Positions 18,304 through 26,964 of a DNA stretch of 64,000 nucleotides are shown here, piece by piece. Where the stretch lies: the NCBI GenBank assembly GCA_964242415.1, contig CAXTAT010000009.1, forward strand, positions 1-64,000. Reading direction: 5' to 3'. A program made the position numbers and the translations under genes. A model generated the notes under the pieces. The model worked only from the letters and a program-made list of their open reading frames with translations. It was not told the origin of the DNA and ran no database searches. Source of the stretch: DASWOJ01 sp964242415 (GTDB taxonomy: Bacteria; Pseudomonadota; Alphaproteobacteria; Acetobacterales; Acetobacteraceae). The first letter of the stretch is position 1. The number at the start of each line of letters is the position of its first letter.

Positions 18304-19272
18304 ATGACGCGCACGATCCTGTGGCGGCTGCTGTATGCCCTGCCCATTGGGTTCGGGGTCAGCCTGGTGTGCTTCATGCTGGTTTACCTTGCGCCCGGCG
18401 ACCCGCTGCAGACCGTGCTGCCGCCCGACGCCACGGCGGAGATGATCGAGGTCGTCAAGCGCGCCTATGGGTTCGACAAGCCGCTGCCGGTGCAGTTCGT
18501 GCATTGGCTGTGGCGGGCGGTGCAGGGCGATTTCGGGCTGTCGGTTGCGACGCGGCGGCCGGTGTCGCTGGAGGTCGGCGGCGCGCTGCTCAACACCCTG
18601 CAACTGGCGGTGTTCGCGGTGCCGCTGTCGTTCGTGATCGGGGCCGGGCTGGGGACGGTGGCGGGGTGCGCGCCGCCGGGGCGGCTAGGGCGGCTGCTGG
18701 ACCGGGTGGTGACGGGGACGGCCGTCATGGGCGTCAGCGTGCCGAACTACTGGCTCGGCCTGGTGATGGTGATCGTGTTCGCCGTCGAGCTGGCGTGGCT
18801 GCCCGCGTCGGGCATGGGGGCCAATGGATCGGACAACTTCTCGGTGCTGCACCTGGACGACCTGCGATACCTGGTGATGCCCGTCATCACCCTGGCGCTG
18901 GTGCCGGTGGGGATCATCGCCCGCACCACGCGCGCGGCGGTCTTGGAGGTGCGCGGGCAGGACTTCGTCACCACCCTGCGGGCGAAGGGTCTCGGCGAGT
19001 GGGCCGTCGTGCGCCACGTGCTGAAGAACGCCGCGCCGGGGATGCTGGCGGTGATGGGGCTGCAGTTCGGCTATTTGATGGGCGGGTCCATCCTGGTCGA
19101 GCCGGTGTTCGCCTGGCCCGGCAGCGGCACCCTGCTCGGCCGTGCCATCGTCAACCGCGACGTGCCGGTGCTGCAGGGGGCGATCCTGTGCCTGTCGCTG
19201 ATCTTCGTGGCGACCAACCTGCTGGTCGATCTGATGCAGGTGGCCATCGACCCGCGGGTGCGCCGTGCTTGA
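18304..19272 (+). CDS. Dipeptide-type ABC permease (DppB-like)
   Basis: A 322-residue permease with the classic DppB N-terminus (LWRLLYALPIGFGVSLVCFM, then YLAPGDPLQ). Six spans are expected, and the EAA-type loop is LRAKGLGEWAVVRHVLKNAA. It starts 18 bp after the binding-protein gene. It pairs with the following DppC-like permease. Confidence 0.92.
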   Translation: MTRTILWRLLYALPIGFGVSLVCFMLVYLAPGDPLQTVLPPDATAEMIEVVKRAYGFDKPLPVQFVHWLWRAVQGDFGLSVATRRPVSLEVGGALLNTLQLAVFAVPLSFVIGAGLGTVAGCAPPGRLGRLLDRVVTGTAVMGVSVPNYWLGLVMVIVFAVELAWLPASGMGANGSDNFSVLHLDDLRYLVMPVITLALVPVGIIARTTRAAVLEVRGQDFVTTLRAKGLGEWAVVRHVLKNAAPGMLAVMGLQFGYLMGGSILVEPVFAWPGSGTLLGRAIVNRDVPVLQGAILCLSLIFVATNLLVDLMQVAIDPRVRRA

Positions 19273-19278
19273 GGCGCC

Positions 19279-20208
19279 GTGCTGGAAATGAGCGGGGAGC
19301 AGGCGAGGGTTTTCGACGCCCAGGCGCTGGTTGCGCCAGGGGCGGACGCGCTGCCGGCGGAGGCGACGCCGGGCTATTGGGGCATGGTCGGGCGGCGGCT
19401 GCGGCGGGACCCGGTGACCTTGGCGTTCAGCGCGCTGATGCTGGCCATCGTGCTGGCGGCGGTGTTCGCGCCGCTGGTGTCGCCGTTCGATCCGTACAAG
19501 GAGGGCATCATCCTGCGGCTGAAGCCGTTCGGCTTCCGCGGGCACCTGCTGGGCACGGACGAGCTGGGGCGGGATATCCTGGCGCGCATCCTGTATGGCG
19601 GGCGCACGTCGCTGCTGATGGGCATCCTGCCGGTGGTATTTGCCGGGCTGGTCGGCGGCGCGCTGGGCGTGCTGGCGGGGTATGCCGGCGGCTGGGTGGG
19701 CACCCTGGTGATGCGGACGATGGACGTGTTCTATGCGTTCCCGTCGGTGCTGCTGGCGGTGGCGATCTCGGGCGCGATGGGCGGCGGGATGCTGAACGGC
19801 ATGATCGCGCTGGCGCTGGTGTTCATCCCCGCCGTGTGCCGGGTGGCGGAGACGGCGACGACCCAGGTCCGCAACCTCGACTTCGTGGAGGCGGCGCGGG
19901 CGACCGGGGCCGGGCACGCGATGATCGTGCGCCACCACCTGCTGGGCAACGTGCTGGCGCCGGTGCTGGTGTATGCGTCGAGCTTGGTCAGCGTCAGCAT
20001 CCTGCTGGCGTCGGGGCTGTCGTTCCTGGGGCTGGGGGTGCGCCCGCCCATTCCGGATTGGGGGCTGATGCTGTCCACGCTGCGCCAGGCGATCTATGTG
20101 CAGCCGTGGGTGTGCGCGGTGCCGGGAGCGGCGATCTTCGTCACCAGCATGTGCTTCAACCTGGTCAGCGACGGGCTGCGCTCGGCGATGGACGTGCGGC
20201 TGAAATGA
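19279..20208 (+). CDS. Dipeptide-type ABC permease (DppC-like)
   Basis: A 309-residue permease. After a polar N-terminus the first span is VTLAFSALMLAIVLAAVFAP, followed by the DppC hallmark HLLGTDELGRDILARILYGGR and the loop EAARATGAGHAMIVRHHLL. The start may be GTG 19279 or ATG 19288; neither has a strong ribosome-binding site. The stop overlaps the ATG of the next gene by 4 bp. Confidence 0.92.
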   Translation: MLEMSGEQARVFDAQALVAPGADALPAEATPGYWGMVGRRLRRDPVTLAFSALMLAIVLAAVFAPLVSPFDPYKEGIILRLKPFGFRGHLLGTDELGRDILARILYGGRTSLLMGILPVVFAGLVGGALGVLAGYAGGWVGTLVMRTMDVFYAFPSVLLAVAISGAMGGGMLNGMIALALVFIPAVCRVAETATTQVRNLDFVEAARATGAGHAMIVRHHLLGNVLAPVLVYASSLVSVSILLASGLSFLGLGVRPPIPDWGLMLSTLRQAIYVQPWVCAVPGAAIFVTSMCFNLVSDGLRSAMDVRLK

Positions 20209-21230
20209 GTCCCGCTGCCATGCAGCCCGGGCGGGACCGCGGCGGACCCGCGCAGCCGATGCTGATCGCAGAGGGCTTGCGCAAGCATTTCGCCCTGCCC
20301 GGCGGCGGCGCGGTCCGGGCGGTGGACGGCGTGTCGTTTGAGGTGGCGAAGGGCGAGACGCTTGGCGTGGTCGGCGAGAGCGGCTGCGGCAAGAGCACCC
20401 TGGCCCGGCTGCTGCTGCACCTGGTCCGCCCCGACGCCGGGGCGCTGGTGTTCGATGGCGAGGCCGTCGGCGCCCCCGGCGGCATCGCGCTGCAGGACCT
20501 GCGGCGGCAGGCGCAGATGGTGTTCCAGGACAGCGCCAGTTCGCTCAACCCGCGGATGCCGGTGCGGGACAGCGTGGCGTTCGGGCCGCGCGTGCTGGGG
20601 CGCAGCCGGCGGCAGGCGGCGTCGGAGGCGGACGACGTGCTGCGCCGGGTCGGGCTGGCGCCGGAGCTGTTCGGTCCCCGGTATCCCCATGAATTGTCGG
20701 GTGGGCAGAAGCAGCGGGTCAACATCGCCCGCGCCCTGGCGCTGCAGCCGCGCCTGGTGATCCTGGACGAGGCGGTCAGCGCGCTGGACAAGTCGGTCGA
20801 GGCGCAAGTGCTGAACCTGCTGGCGGGGCTGAAGCGGCAACTGGGGCTGACCTACATCTTCATCTCGCACGACCTGGCGGTGGTGCGGCATGTGAGCGAC
20901 CGGGTGCTGGTGATGTACCTCGGCTGCGTCGCCGAGAGCGGCCCGGCGGAGAGCGTGTTCAACCGCCCGCTGCATCCCTATACCCGGGCGCTGCTCGCGT
21001 CGCGGCTGAGCCTGGACCCGGACCGCCGGGTGGAGCAGGCGCCAATCGGCGGCGACCCGCCGTCCCCGGCCAACCCACCCAGCGGCTGCCGCTTCCGCAC
21101 GCGCTGCCCGCATGCGGAGGCGGTGTGCGCCGAGCGGGCGCCGGCGCCGGCAAGCTGGGCCGGGCACCAGGCGGCGTGCCATATGGCGCATCCGGGGTCG
21201 GGCCATTCCGCGGCCGGGCTGGCGGCGTGA
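20205..21230 (+). CDS. Dipeptide-type ABC transporter ATPase (DppF-like)
   Basis: A 341-residue ATPase. Walker A is GESGCGKST (about residues 57-65), the signature is LSGGQKQRVNIARAL, and Walker B is LVILDEAVSALDKSV. The C-terminus has the oligopeptide-family extension with the Fe-S-like cysteine motif GCRFRTRCPHAEAVC. The ATG at 20205 overlaps the permease stop. In DppD/DppF pairs this is usually the second ATPase; here it comes first and its partner is separated from it by a palindromic element. Confidence 0.92.
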   Translation: MSPAAMQPGRDRGGPAQPMLIAEGLRKHFALPGGGAVRAVDGVSFEVAKGETLGVVGESGCGKSTLARLLLHLVRPDAGALVFDGEAVGAPGGIALQDLRRQAQMVFQDSASSLNPRMPVRDSVAFGPRVLGRSRRQAASEADDVLRRVGLAPELFGPRYPHELSGGQKQRVNIARALALQPRLVILDEAVSALDKSVEAQVLNLLAGLKRQLGLTYIFISHDLAVVRHVSDRVLVMYLGCVAESGPAESVFNRPLHPYTRALLASRLSLDPDRRVEQAPIGGDPPSPANPPSGCRFRTRCPHAEAVCAERAPAPASWAGHQAACHMAHPGSGHSAAGLAA

Positions 21231-21267
21231 TGCGGGTGGTTGCGTTCCATGTGCCCGTTGTTGCCCC

Positions 21268-21358
21268 GTCCGTTATTGCGGCGCGGTGGTCCTGGGCGGA
21301 CAGCACGGTCCTGTCGGTCCCTGGATTGCCGCGCCGCGAGGGCGGCTCGCAATGACGG
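21268..21358. repeat. ATTGCGAGC-type inverted repeat, copy 1
   Basis: A left arm (TCCGTTATTGCGGCGCGG) faces a right arm (CCTGGATTGCCGCGCC, GGCTCGCAATGACGG). The same pair of arms recurs at 22.4, 33.4 and 63.5 kb. This copy is decayed on its left side. It ends about 20 bp before the likely start of the next ATPase gene. Confidence 0.75.
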
Positions 21359-21377
21359 GGGCTTGTGGTGGAGCGGG

Positions 21378-22385
21378 GTGCTGCTTTTGAGTTCCGTCAT
21401 CAGCGTGACGCCGTTGGCCGAGCTGGATGGCCTGCGGGTGCGCTTTGGCGCTGGGGCGGGTGCGGTGGAGGCGGTGCGCGGCGTGAGCCTGAGCGTCATG
21501 CCCGGCGAGGTGCTGTGCCTGCTGGGTGAGAGCGGCTCGGGCAAGAGCGTGTCGCTGCGCGCCCTGCTGCGCCTGCTGCCGCCGCAGGCGCGCATCGAGG
21601 GCGGGGTGCGGGTCGGCGGGCAGGATGTGATGCGGCTGTCCGGCAAGGCGCTGCGGAGCCTGCGCGGCGGCGCGGCGGCGATGGTGTTTCAGGAGCCGAT
21701 GACCGCGCTCGACCCCGTTTACACCGTGGGCCAGCAGATCATCGAGGCCGTTCGGCAACATCCGGGTTCCTCCGGGGTCGGCACCCAGGCCGCGGCCCGG
21801 GCGCGGGCGCTGGAGGTGCTGGAGCTGGTCCGCGTGCCCGATGCTGCCCGGCGGCTGGACGCCTATCCGCACGAGCTGTCCGGCGGGCTGCGGCAGCGCG
21901 TGGTGATCGCCATGGCGCTGGCCAGCCGCCCCCGGCTGCTGCTGGCCGACGAGCCGACGACGGCGCTGGACGCCACCGTGCAGATCCAGATCCTGGTGCT
22001 GCTGCGCACCCTGCAGCGCGAGCTGGGCATGGGCATGGTGATCGTGACGCACGACTTGGGCGTCGCTGCCGAGGTCGCGGACCGGGTGGCGGTGATGTAT
22101 GCGGGCCAGGTGGTCGAGCAGGGTCCGGTGCGCGATGTGCTGCGCCATCCCGCGCACCCCTATACGCAGGGCCTGCTGGCCTCCACGGTGCGGGAGGCCG
22201 GGGCGGAGATCGCCGCCATCCCCGGCGCGCCGCCCGACATGCGCCGGCCGCCGCCGGGCTGCGCCTTTGCGCCGCGCTGCCCCCGGGCGGTGGGGGCGTG
22301 CACGGCCGCGGTGCCGGCGGAGCGGGCGGTGGCGCCGGGCCGGACGGCCCGCTGCATCCGCGTGGGCGAGTTGGTGATGGCATGA
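21378..22385 (+). CDS. Dipeptide-type ABC transporter ATPase (DppD-like)
   Basis: A 335-residue ATPase. Walker A is GESGSGKS, the signature is LSGGLRQRVVIAMAL, and Walker B is LLLADEPTTALDATV. The C-terminus carries the CAFAPRCPRAVGAC cysteine motif of this family. The start is uncertain: GTG 21378, TTG 21387 or GTG 21405 are all in frame and no ATG is near. A repeat element ends just upstream, so its insertion may have replaced the original start region. It completes the five-gene dipeptide-type importer. Confidence 0.88.
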   Translation: MLLLSSVISVTPLAELDGLRVRFGAGAGAVEAVRGVSLSVMPGEVLCLLGESGSGKSVSLRALLRLLPPQARIEGGVRVGGQDVMRLSGKALRSLRGGAAAMVFQEPMTALDPVYTVGQQIIEAVRQHPGSSGVGTQAAARARALEVLELVRVPDAARRLDAYPHELSGGLRQRVVIAMALASRPRLLLADEPTTALDATVQIQILVLLRTLQRELGMGMVIVTHDLGVAAEVADRVAVMYAGQVVEQGPVRDVLRHPAHPYTQGLLASTVREAGAEIAAIPGAPPDMRRPPPGCAFAPRCPRAVGACTAAVPAERAVAPGRTARCIRVGELVMA

Positions 22386-22445
22386 GACCGGACGCCCTTC
22401 GCGCTGATCGGTCCGGCGGCCTGGCCCTCGTCGTTGCCCCACCTG

Positions 22446-22564
22446 TCATTGCCCCGTCTGTTATTGCGAGAGGCGGTTGCGACGCGGCAATCCAGGGATC
22501 GCAGGACGGAAACTGCGGCCCGTGCGCCGCTGGATTGCCGCGCCGAAGCCGGCTCGCAATGACG
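22446..22564. repeat. ATTGCGAGC-type inverted repeat, copy 2
   Basis: Left arm GTTATTGCGAGAGGCGGTTG then CGCGGCAATCCAGGG; right arm GCTGGATTGCCGCGCCGAAG then CCGGCTCGCAATGACGG. Arms are mirror images with a spacer of about 45 nt. Together with copy 1 it brackets the DppD-like gene. Confidence 0.85.
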
Positions 22565-22614
22565 GTTCCCGATTGGCGACGGAACCGGCATAATCAGGGT
22601 AGAGAGTGTTTGGC

Positions 22615-23610
22615 ATGAGACCCAAAGTCGCGTTCATCGGCACCGGGGGGACGATTTCGTCGGTCGGGGCCGGGCCGCTGGACGTGCAGGATTACGGGGC
22701 GACCGGCGTCCGGCTGCATGCGGACGAGATCGTGGCGCGGTTTCCCGAGCTGGCGCTGGTGGCCGACGTGGTGCCGGTGCGGTATCGCAACATCATCAGC
22801 CCCGGCATCGGATTTGCCGACTGGCGGGCGCTGGTGCTGGCCTGCGACCAGGCGGTGGCCGACCATCCGGACCTGGCGGGCATCGTCATCGGGCACGGCA
22901 CGGCCTCCCTGGAGGAGACGGCGTACATGCTGAACCTGGTGGTGAAGGTGGCGGTGCCCGTGGTGCTCGTGGGGTCGCAGCGGCCGCCGAGCGCGCTTGG
23001 CTCGGATGCGGGCATGAACCTGGTCGGGGCCGTTCGCACCGCCGCCAGCCCGGCGGCGCGCGGCATGGGCGTGCTGGTGGTGATGAACGACGAAATCCAG
23101 GCGGCGCGCGAGGTGACGAAGACCAGCACCTTCCGGCTGCAGACCTTCCGCAGCCCGGATTTCGGCCTGCTGGGTCATGCGGATGCGGACCGGGTTGCGT
23201 TCTACCGCGCGCCGCTGCGGCGGCGGGCGCCGGATACGGAGTTCGACATCCGCGGATGGGAGGGTCTGCCGCGGGTGGACATCAGCCTGACGTATGCCGG
23301 GTCGGACGGGGTGGCGGTGCGGGCGTTCGTGGCGGCGGGGGCGCGGGGGATCGTTTCGGCGGGGTTCGCGCCGGGGTTTCCGACGCCTGGAGACACGGAG
23401 GCGCTGGCGGAGGCGGTACGGGCGGGGGTGGTCGTCGCGCAATCGACTCGGGCCGGGAGCGGGCGGGTGGTGTGCGGGGCGCGGGCGCGGGAGCATGGGT
23501 TCATCTCGGCGGATAACCTGGCGCCGCAGAAGGCCCGGCTGCTGCTGGCGTTGGCGCTGGGCGTGACGGGGGACAAGGAGCGGATTGCTGCGATGTTTGG
23601 GGTTTATTGA
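22615..23610 (+). CDS. L-asparaginase family protein
   Basis: A 331-residue asparaginase/glutaminase-type enzyme that hydrolyses the side-chain amide of Asn to Asp and ammonia. The first active-site motif is FIGTGGTISS and the second is IVIGHGTASLEETAYML, where the usual GTDT is GTAS. The substitution of the conserved Asp by Ala is notable, because that Asp and the adjoining Thr normally polarise the water and nucleophile. No signal peptide is visible, so it is cytoplasmic. The start may be ATG 22615 or GTG 22606. It follows the dipeptide-type importer on the same strand and may process the imported compound. Confidence 0.85.
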   Translation: MRPKVAFIGTGGTISSVGAGPLDVQDYGATGVRLHADEIVARFPELALVADVVPVRYRNIISPGIGFADWRALVLACDQAVADHPDLAGIVIGHGTASLEETAYMLNLVVKVAVPVVLVGSQRPPSALGSDAGMNLVGAVRTAASPAARGMGVLVVMNDEIQAAREVTKTSTFRLQTFRSPDFGLLGHADADRVAFYRAPLRRRAPDTEFDIRGWEGLPRVDISLTYAGSDGVAVRAFVAAGARGIVSAGFAPGFPTPGDTEALAEAVRAGVVVAQSTRAGSGRVVCGARAREHGFISADNLAPQKARLLLALALGVTGDKERIAAMFGVY

Positions 23611-23646
23611 GGATGAGTGGGCCTGGCTCCGAACCCAGCGCCCAGC

Positions 23647-26034
23647 CTACTGCATCGCCCGCGCCATCAGGTCATCAGACAAGTTCCCGCGCCAGAATGC
23701 AGCGGCCTCCGCTACGTCAGCGGCATAGTCCCGGGCGGCGTTGATATGCACGTCCGTCAGGAAGCTGCGCGCAAATGCCAGTTGCAGCCCATCGTCACCC
23801 AGTGCAGCCGCGAGCACGAATGCGGGCTCCGCCACGAAGGCAGACTGCGGGGGAATGCCAGAGGACGGCAACCGCTTTGCGAGGAGCGCCAGCAGCAGCC
23901 GTGTCTCCCGCAAGTCCTCATCAGCCCAGCAATCGAACGCAGCCCGAAGCAGCATGCTGTCGATTGCCGGCGTGCGGTCCAACCTGCTGTCCAACCAGCC
24001 CGTCGGCAAGCCTGCCGTAAGGCGCTCCCTGATCAGCGCCGGCAAGAAGTGCTTGCCATCGAGCATGAGGCTGGGTTCGGGAGGTTGGCCGCCAAGACGG
24101 TAGGACTGCACCACAAGCGGGAGCCGCTCAAACTGCCTGGCAGGGTCCTTGAGCGCGCAGGCCCGCCAGTCCAGGCCGGGCGGCGTTGCTTTCGGGCAAG
24201 TCAGGGCGTCGGGCGGCAGCGCGGCGACGCCAGCCGCCAGGCTGGCTGCCGCCGGACCTGCCTCGCCGATGTCCATGTAGATCGCGGCTGCGAGCGCATA
24301 CCCGGCTTCCGTACCGAGTTGGCGCGCCTGATCCGCCACCGCATCTGCGAATTCCCGCGCATGGGCAGTGTCGCCAAGGCGCCAGAGGGTGCTGATGAGG
24401 GCACGGATATCGGGCCACCTACCCTCGTTGTACTGGCCGGGTGTCATGGCGGCCAGCCGTGCCGGGAACGTGTCCCGGAACTGGGTCCAGAAGTCTGCAC
24501 CCGGGAAGCCAGCGCCAGGGCCGCCCTGCCGCCGCAGCAGCCCGACTGCCGCGTTGGCGACGTCGGCCAGCTCGCCCTGTCCCCTCCGGGCGCCAGACAG
24601 CAATGCCTGCGCGCCGTCGCCGGCCGCAAACCAATCAAGCGCAGAAACGTTGGCGTCGCTCCGCAGCGGGGCCAGAACCTGCGCCGCAGCGTCTCGTTCC
24701 CCTAGGTCGGCCAACAGCCGGGCCAGGCGGACGTCTGCCATCCTTCGCTCAAACGGCGGCAGGCTGGGCAGCAGGGACCGCCAGCGTTCGGCCACTGCGT
24801 GCAGGGTTGGGATGCCATCCATCCTGCCATGCAGCAGATGCCTCACTTGCAGCGAACCGAATGATGATGACCCTGCTAGGCCCGACAGGTTGTCGGCGAG
24901 GGCGGTTAAGCCTTTGCTGATGGCGGCGGCGCTGGACAACCGCTCAAGCGGCGCAAGGTCGGCGGCGAGGGCGGGCCGCTCCCTTGCAGCCAGCGCCACC
25001 GGGGCAACGGCGGCTTCGATTTCTGCCTGTTCGACCGTGAACCGTGCGCGCAGTGGTTCTTGGGTGCCGAACATAAGCCAGGGTCGCGGCCTTGCAGCGC
25101 CAAGTACGCGAGCCGCGTCCGCCAGGCAGTCCGGCGTCATCTGCGCCGGGCAGCGCAGCTCCCGGGCTGCCTGCAAGGGGCGGCTTGACACGTCGTGCCG
25201 GACCCGGATCGTCAAGCCCTGCACAGCTACCAGCGCGAGCGCGCCTGCCGTCAAGGCCCAGCGCGTGCTGGCGGGGGGCCACGGCGACCGCCAGCGGGGC
25301 GCTGTGGCCAGGCTTGCGACGACCCCGGCGCCGACCATCGCCAAAAGCCCGCCGAGATTGGTTTCTCGATCATAAAGGCTGGCCATCAGAATTACAGGCC
25401 CTGCGGCGCCGCCGAGCAGCGCTGCTTTCGGGGAAACGACGATTAGGCTGGCCGGAAGATTCAGCGCAAGCGCCGCTGCTATCCCACTTGCAACAGCACC
25501 GCCTGCAAGGAGGCCTGGGGTGGCGACGACGATCAGCGTCAAGGTTTGCGAGTCTACCGAAAGTCGCTGCGCCAGCAGCGTAACTGAAGCATCGACGTTG
25601 ACCAAGTGGGAGCCGAGGAAAACCAGGGCGGTAAGGACCAACAGGTTTGCAATGCCTGCGGCGAGGCCCGCGGCAAAGCCTATGACCACGGCAAGAGCCG
25701 CAATGGTCGCGCCAACCGTGACCGTGCCGAGAGTATCCCACCCGGGCGCACGCCGCAGCCACACCAGTTTCGGCAACAGGATGGCGTGGCTCCAGCACAG
25801 CAATGCCGCCATGATCATCAGCCCGATGATGAATCCCGGCGAGGGAAACTGGACAAGCGCCCACCAAAGCACCGCATCAACGGCGATACCGCTCATGACC
25901 CAGGAGAAAGCGCCTGGACCTTGGTCTGTGCGCCATGCGGCAGGCCCGTCCTCGTCCGCCAGCGTCGGGGTATGCGGCAGCTTGTCACTTCTCCCGTGTG
26001 GAGGGGCCGCCTGGCAACCCACCGCAGGGATCAT
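23647..26034 (-). CDS. Large membrane protein of unknown function
   Basis: A 795-residue protein that I do not recognise. The first about 280 residues contain roughly eight hydrophobic segments, among them VMSGIAVDAVLWWALVQF, GLMIMAALLCWSHAILL, ATIAALAVVIGFAAGLAAG, ANLLVLTALVFLG and WALTAGALALVAVQGLTI. The remaining about 510 residues look soluble and almost entirely alpha-helical, with alanine-rich helix pairs (ADVRLARLLADLGERDAAAQ, DTAHAREFADAVADQARQLG) like TPR or HEAT repeats. The start at 26034 has no clear ribosome-binding site, and ATG 25896 is an alternative. Codon use is less GC-extreme than in neighbours. It converges on the asparaginase gene and is probably its own unit. Confidence 0.75.
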   Translation of the reverse strand: MIPAVGCQAAPPHGRSDKLPHTPTLADEDGPAAWRTDQGPGAFSWVMSGIAVDAVLWWALVQFPSPGFIIGLMIMAALLCWSHAILLPKLVWLRRAPGWDTLGTVTVGATIAALAVVIGFAAGLAAGIANLLVLTALVFLGSHLVNVDASVTLLAQRLSVDSQTLTLIVVATPGLLAGGAVASGIAAALALNLPASLIVVSPKAALLGGAAGPVILMASLYDRETNLGGLLAMVGAGVVASLATAPRWRSPWPPASTRWALTAGALALVAVQGLTIRVRHDVSSRPLQAARELRCPAQMTPDCLADAARVLGAARPRPWLMFGTQEPLRARFTVEQAEIEAAVAPVALAARERPALAADLAPLERLSSAAAISKGLTALADNLSGLAGSSSFGSLQVRHLLHGRMDGIPTLHAVAERWRSLLPSLPPFERRMADVRLARLLADLGERDAAAQVLAPLRSDANVSALDWFAAGDGAQALLSGARRGQGELADVANAAVGLLRRQGGPGAGFPGADFWTQFRDTFPARLAAMTPGQYNEGRWPDIRALISTLWRLGDTAHAREFADAVADQARQLGTEAGYALAAAIYMDIGEAGPAAASLAAGVAALPPDALTCPKATPPGLDWRACALKDPARQFERLPLVVQSYRLGGQPPEPSLMLDGKHFLPALIRERLTAGLPTGWLDSRLDRTPAIDSMLLRAAFDCWADEDLRETRLLLALLAKRLPSSGIPPQSAFVAEPAFVLAAALGDDGLQLAFARSFLTDVHINAARDYAADVAEAAAFWRGNLSDDLMARAMQ

Positions 26035-26082
26035 GCGCTCGGGCTGGTCAGTATGCCATGACCGGCTTGCAAACCTTGCCGA

Positions 26083-26964
26083 TCAGGTCACCCCGGTGAT
26101 AGACGCCACCAGCGTCCGCGGGTCGCGCACCGGCCAGCGTCCGCACTCCACCTGCACCAGGAACGCCCCCACCAGCCGGTTGAACTCGTCCGGGTCCTCC
26201 AGGTTGATGGTGTGGCCGCAGTTCGGCATCACCGCCAGCGCCGCCGAGGGGATCGACCGCTTCATCAGCAGCGCCGGCTGCAGGCACGGCCAGTCCTCGT
26301 CGCCGGTCAGCACCAGGGTCGGCACCCGCAGGGCCTGCATCTCGGCCACCAGGTCGTAAAGCGAGGGCCGCGCGCCCTGCACGCCGGTTTGCGTGTTGGC
26401 CGATCCCAGCGCCGAGTGCTCCGCCAGCGCCTGCGCGAACTCGGCGAAGCCGCGCGGGTCCTTGGTCTCGAACTGCACCCGCGTCGGGCCGTAGGCGTAG
26501 CGGGCGGCAAACTGCTGCATGCCCTCCCGCTGCAGCGCGGCGGCGATGGCGGCGGCCTCGGCCTGGAAGCGCTCGCGCTGCCCGGGTTCCGCGCCGTAGC
26601 CGCAGCCGCCGACCACCAGGGACCGCGCCCGGCCTGGGTGGCGGAACCCGAAGTGCAGCGTGGCGAACCCGCCCATCGACAGCCCCACCACATGGGCGCG
26701 GTCGATGCCGAGGTGGTCCAGCACCGCCAGGATGTCGTCGGCCGCCCGCGCCTGGCCGTAGCTCGACGGCTGCTCCGGCACGTCGGACGGCGGGTAGCCG
26801 CGGGCGTTGTAGGCGATGGCCCGGTAACGCTGCCCGAAGTGGCGCATCTGCGGTTCCCAGCTCCGCATGTCCCCGGCGAACTCGTGCACGAAGATGACCG
26901 GCGTGCCGCTGCCGGTTTCCTCGAAGTATAGCCCTGTTCCGTCATCGGCGGTCGCGTGCGGCAT
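26083..26964 (-). CDS. Alpha/beta hydrolase
   Basis: A 293-residue alpha/beta-fold hydrolase of the PcaD/enol-lactonase type. The oxyanion region is PVIFVHEFAGDMRSW, the nucleophile serine is in VVGLSMGGFATLHFG (GxSxG), the acid is probably the Asp in LVLTGDEDW, and the catalytic histidine is in NCGHTINLEDPDEF. The ATG at 26964 has AGGAGAGG upstream and overlaps the end of the preceding racemase-fold gene by 23 bp. It is the last gene of the NMT1-type transporter operon; it may hydrolyse an ester, lactone or amide made by the other two enzymes. Confidence 0.88.
   Translation of the reverse strand: MPHATADDGTGLYFEETGSGTPVIFVHEFAGDMRSWEPQMRHFGQRYRAIAYNARGYPPSDVPEQPSSYGQARAADDILAVLDHLGIDRAHVVGLSMGGFATLHFGFRHPGRARSLVVGGCGYGAEPGQRERFQAEAAAIAAALQREGMQQFAARYAYGPTRVQFETKDPRGFAEFAQALAEHSALGSANTQTGVQGARPSLYDLVAEMQALRVPTLVLTGDEDWPCLQPALLMKRSIPSAALAVMPNCGHTINLEDPDEFNRLVGAFLVQVECGRWPVRDPRTLVASITGVT

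Noticed and set aside
18321..20204. In-frame upstream extension of the DppF-like ATPase
   Set aside because: It reads antisensically composed Arg/Gly/Ala text through both permease genes in another frame. The ATPase begins at ATG 20205.
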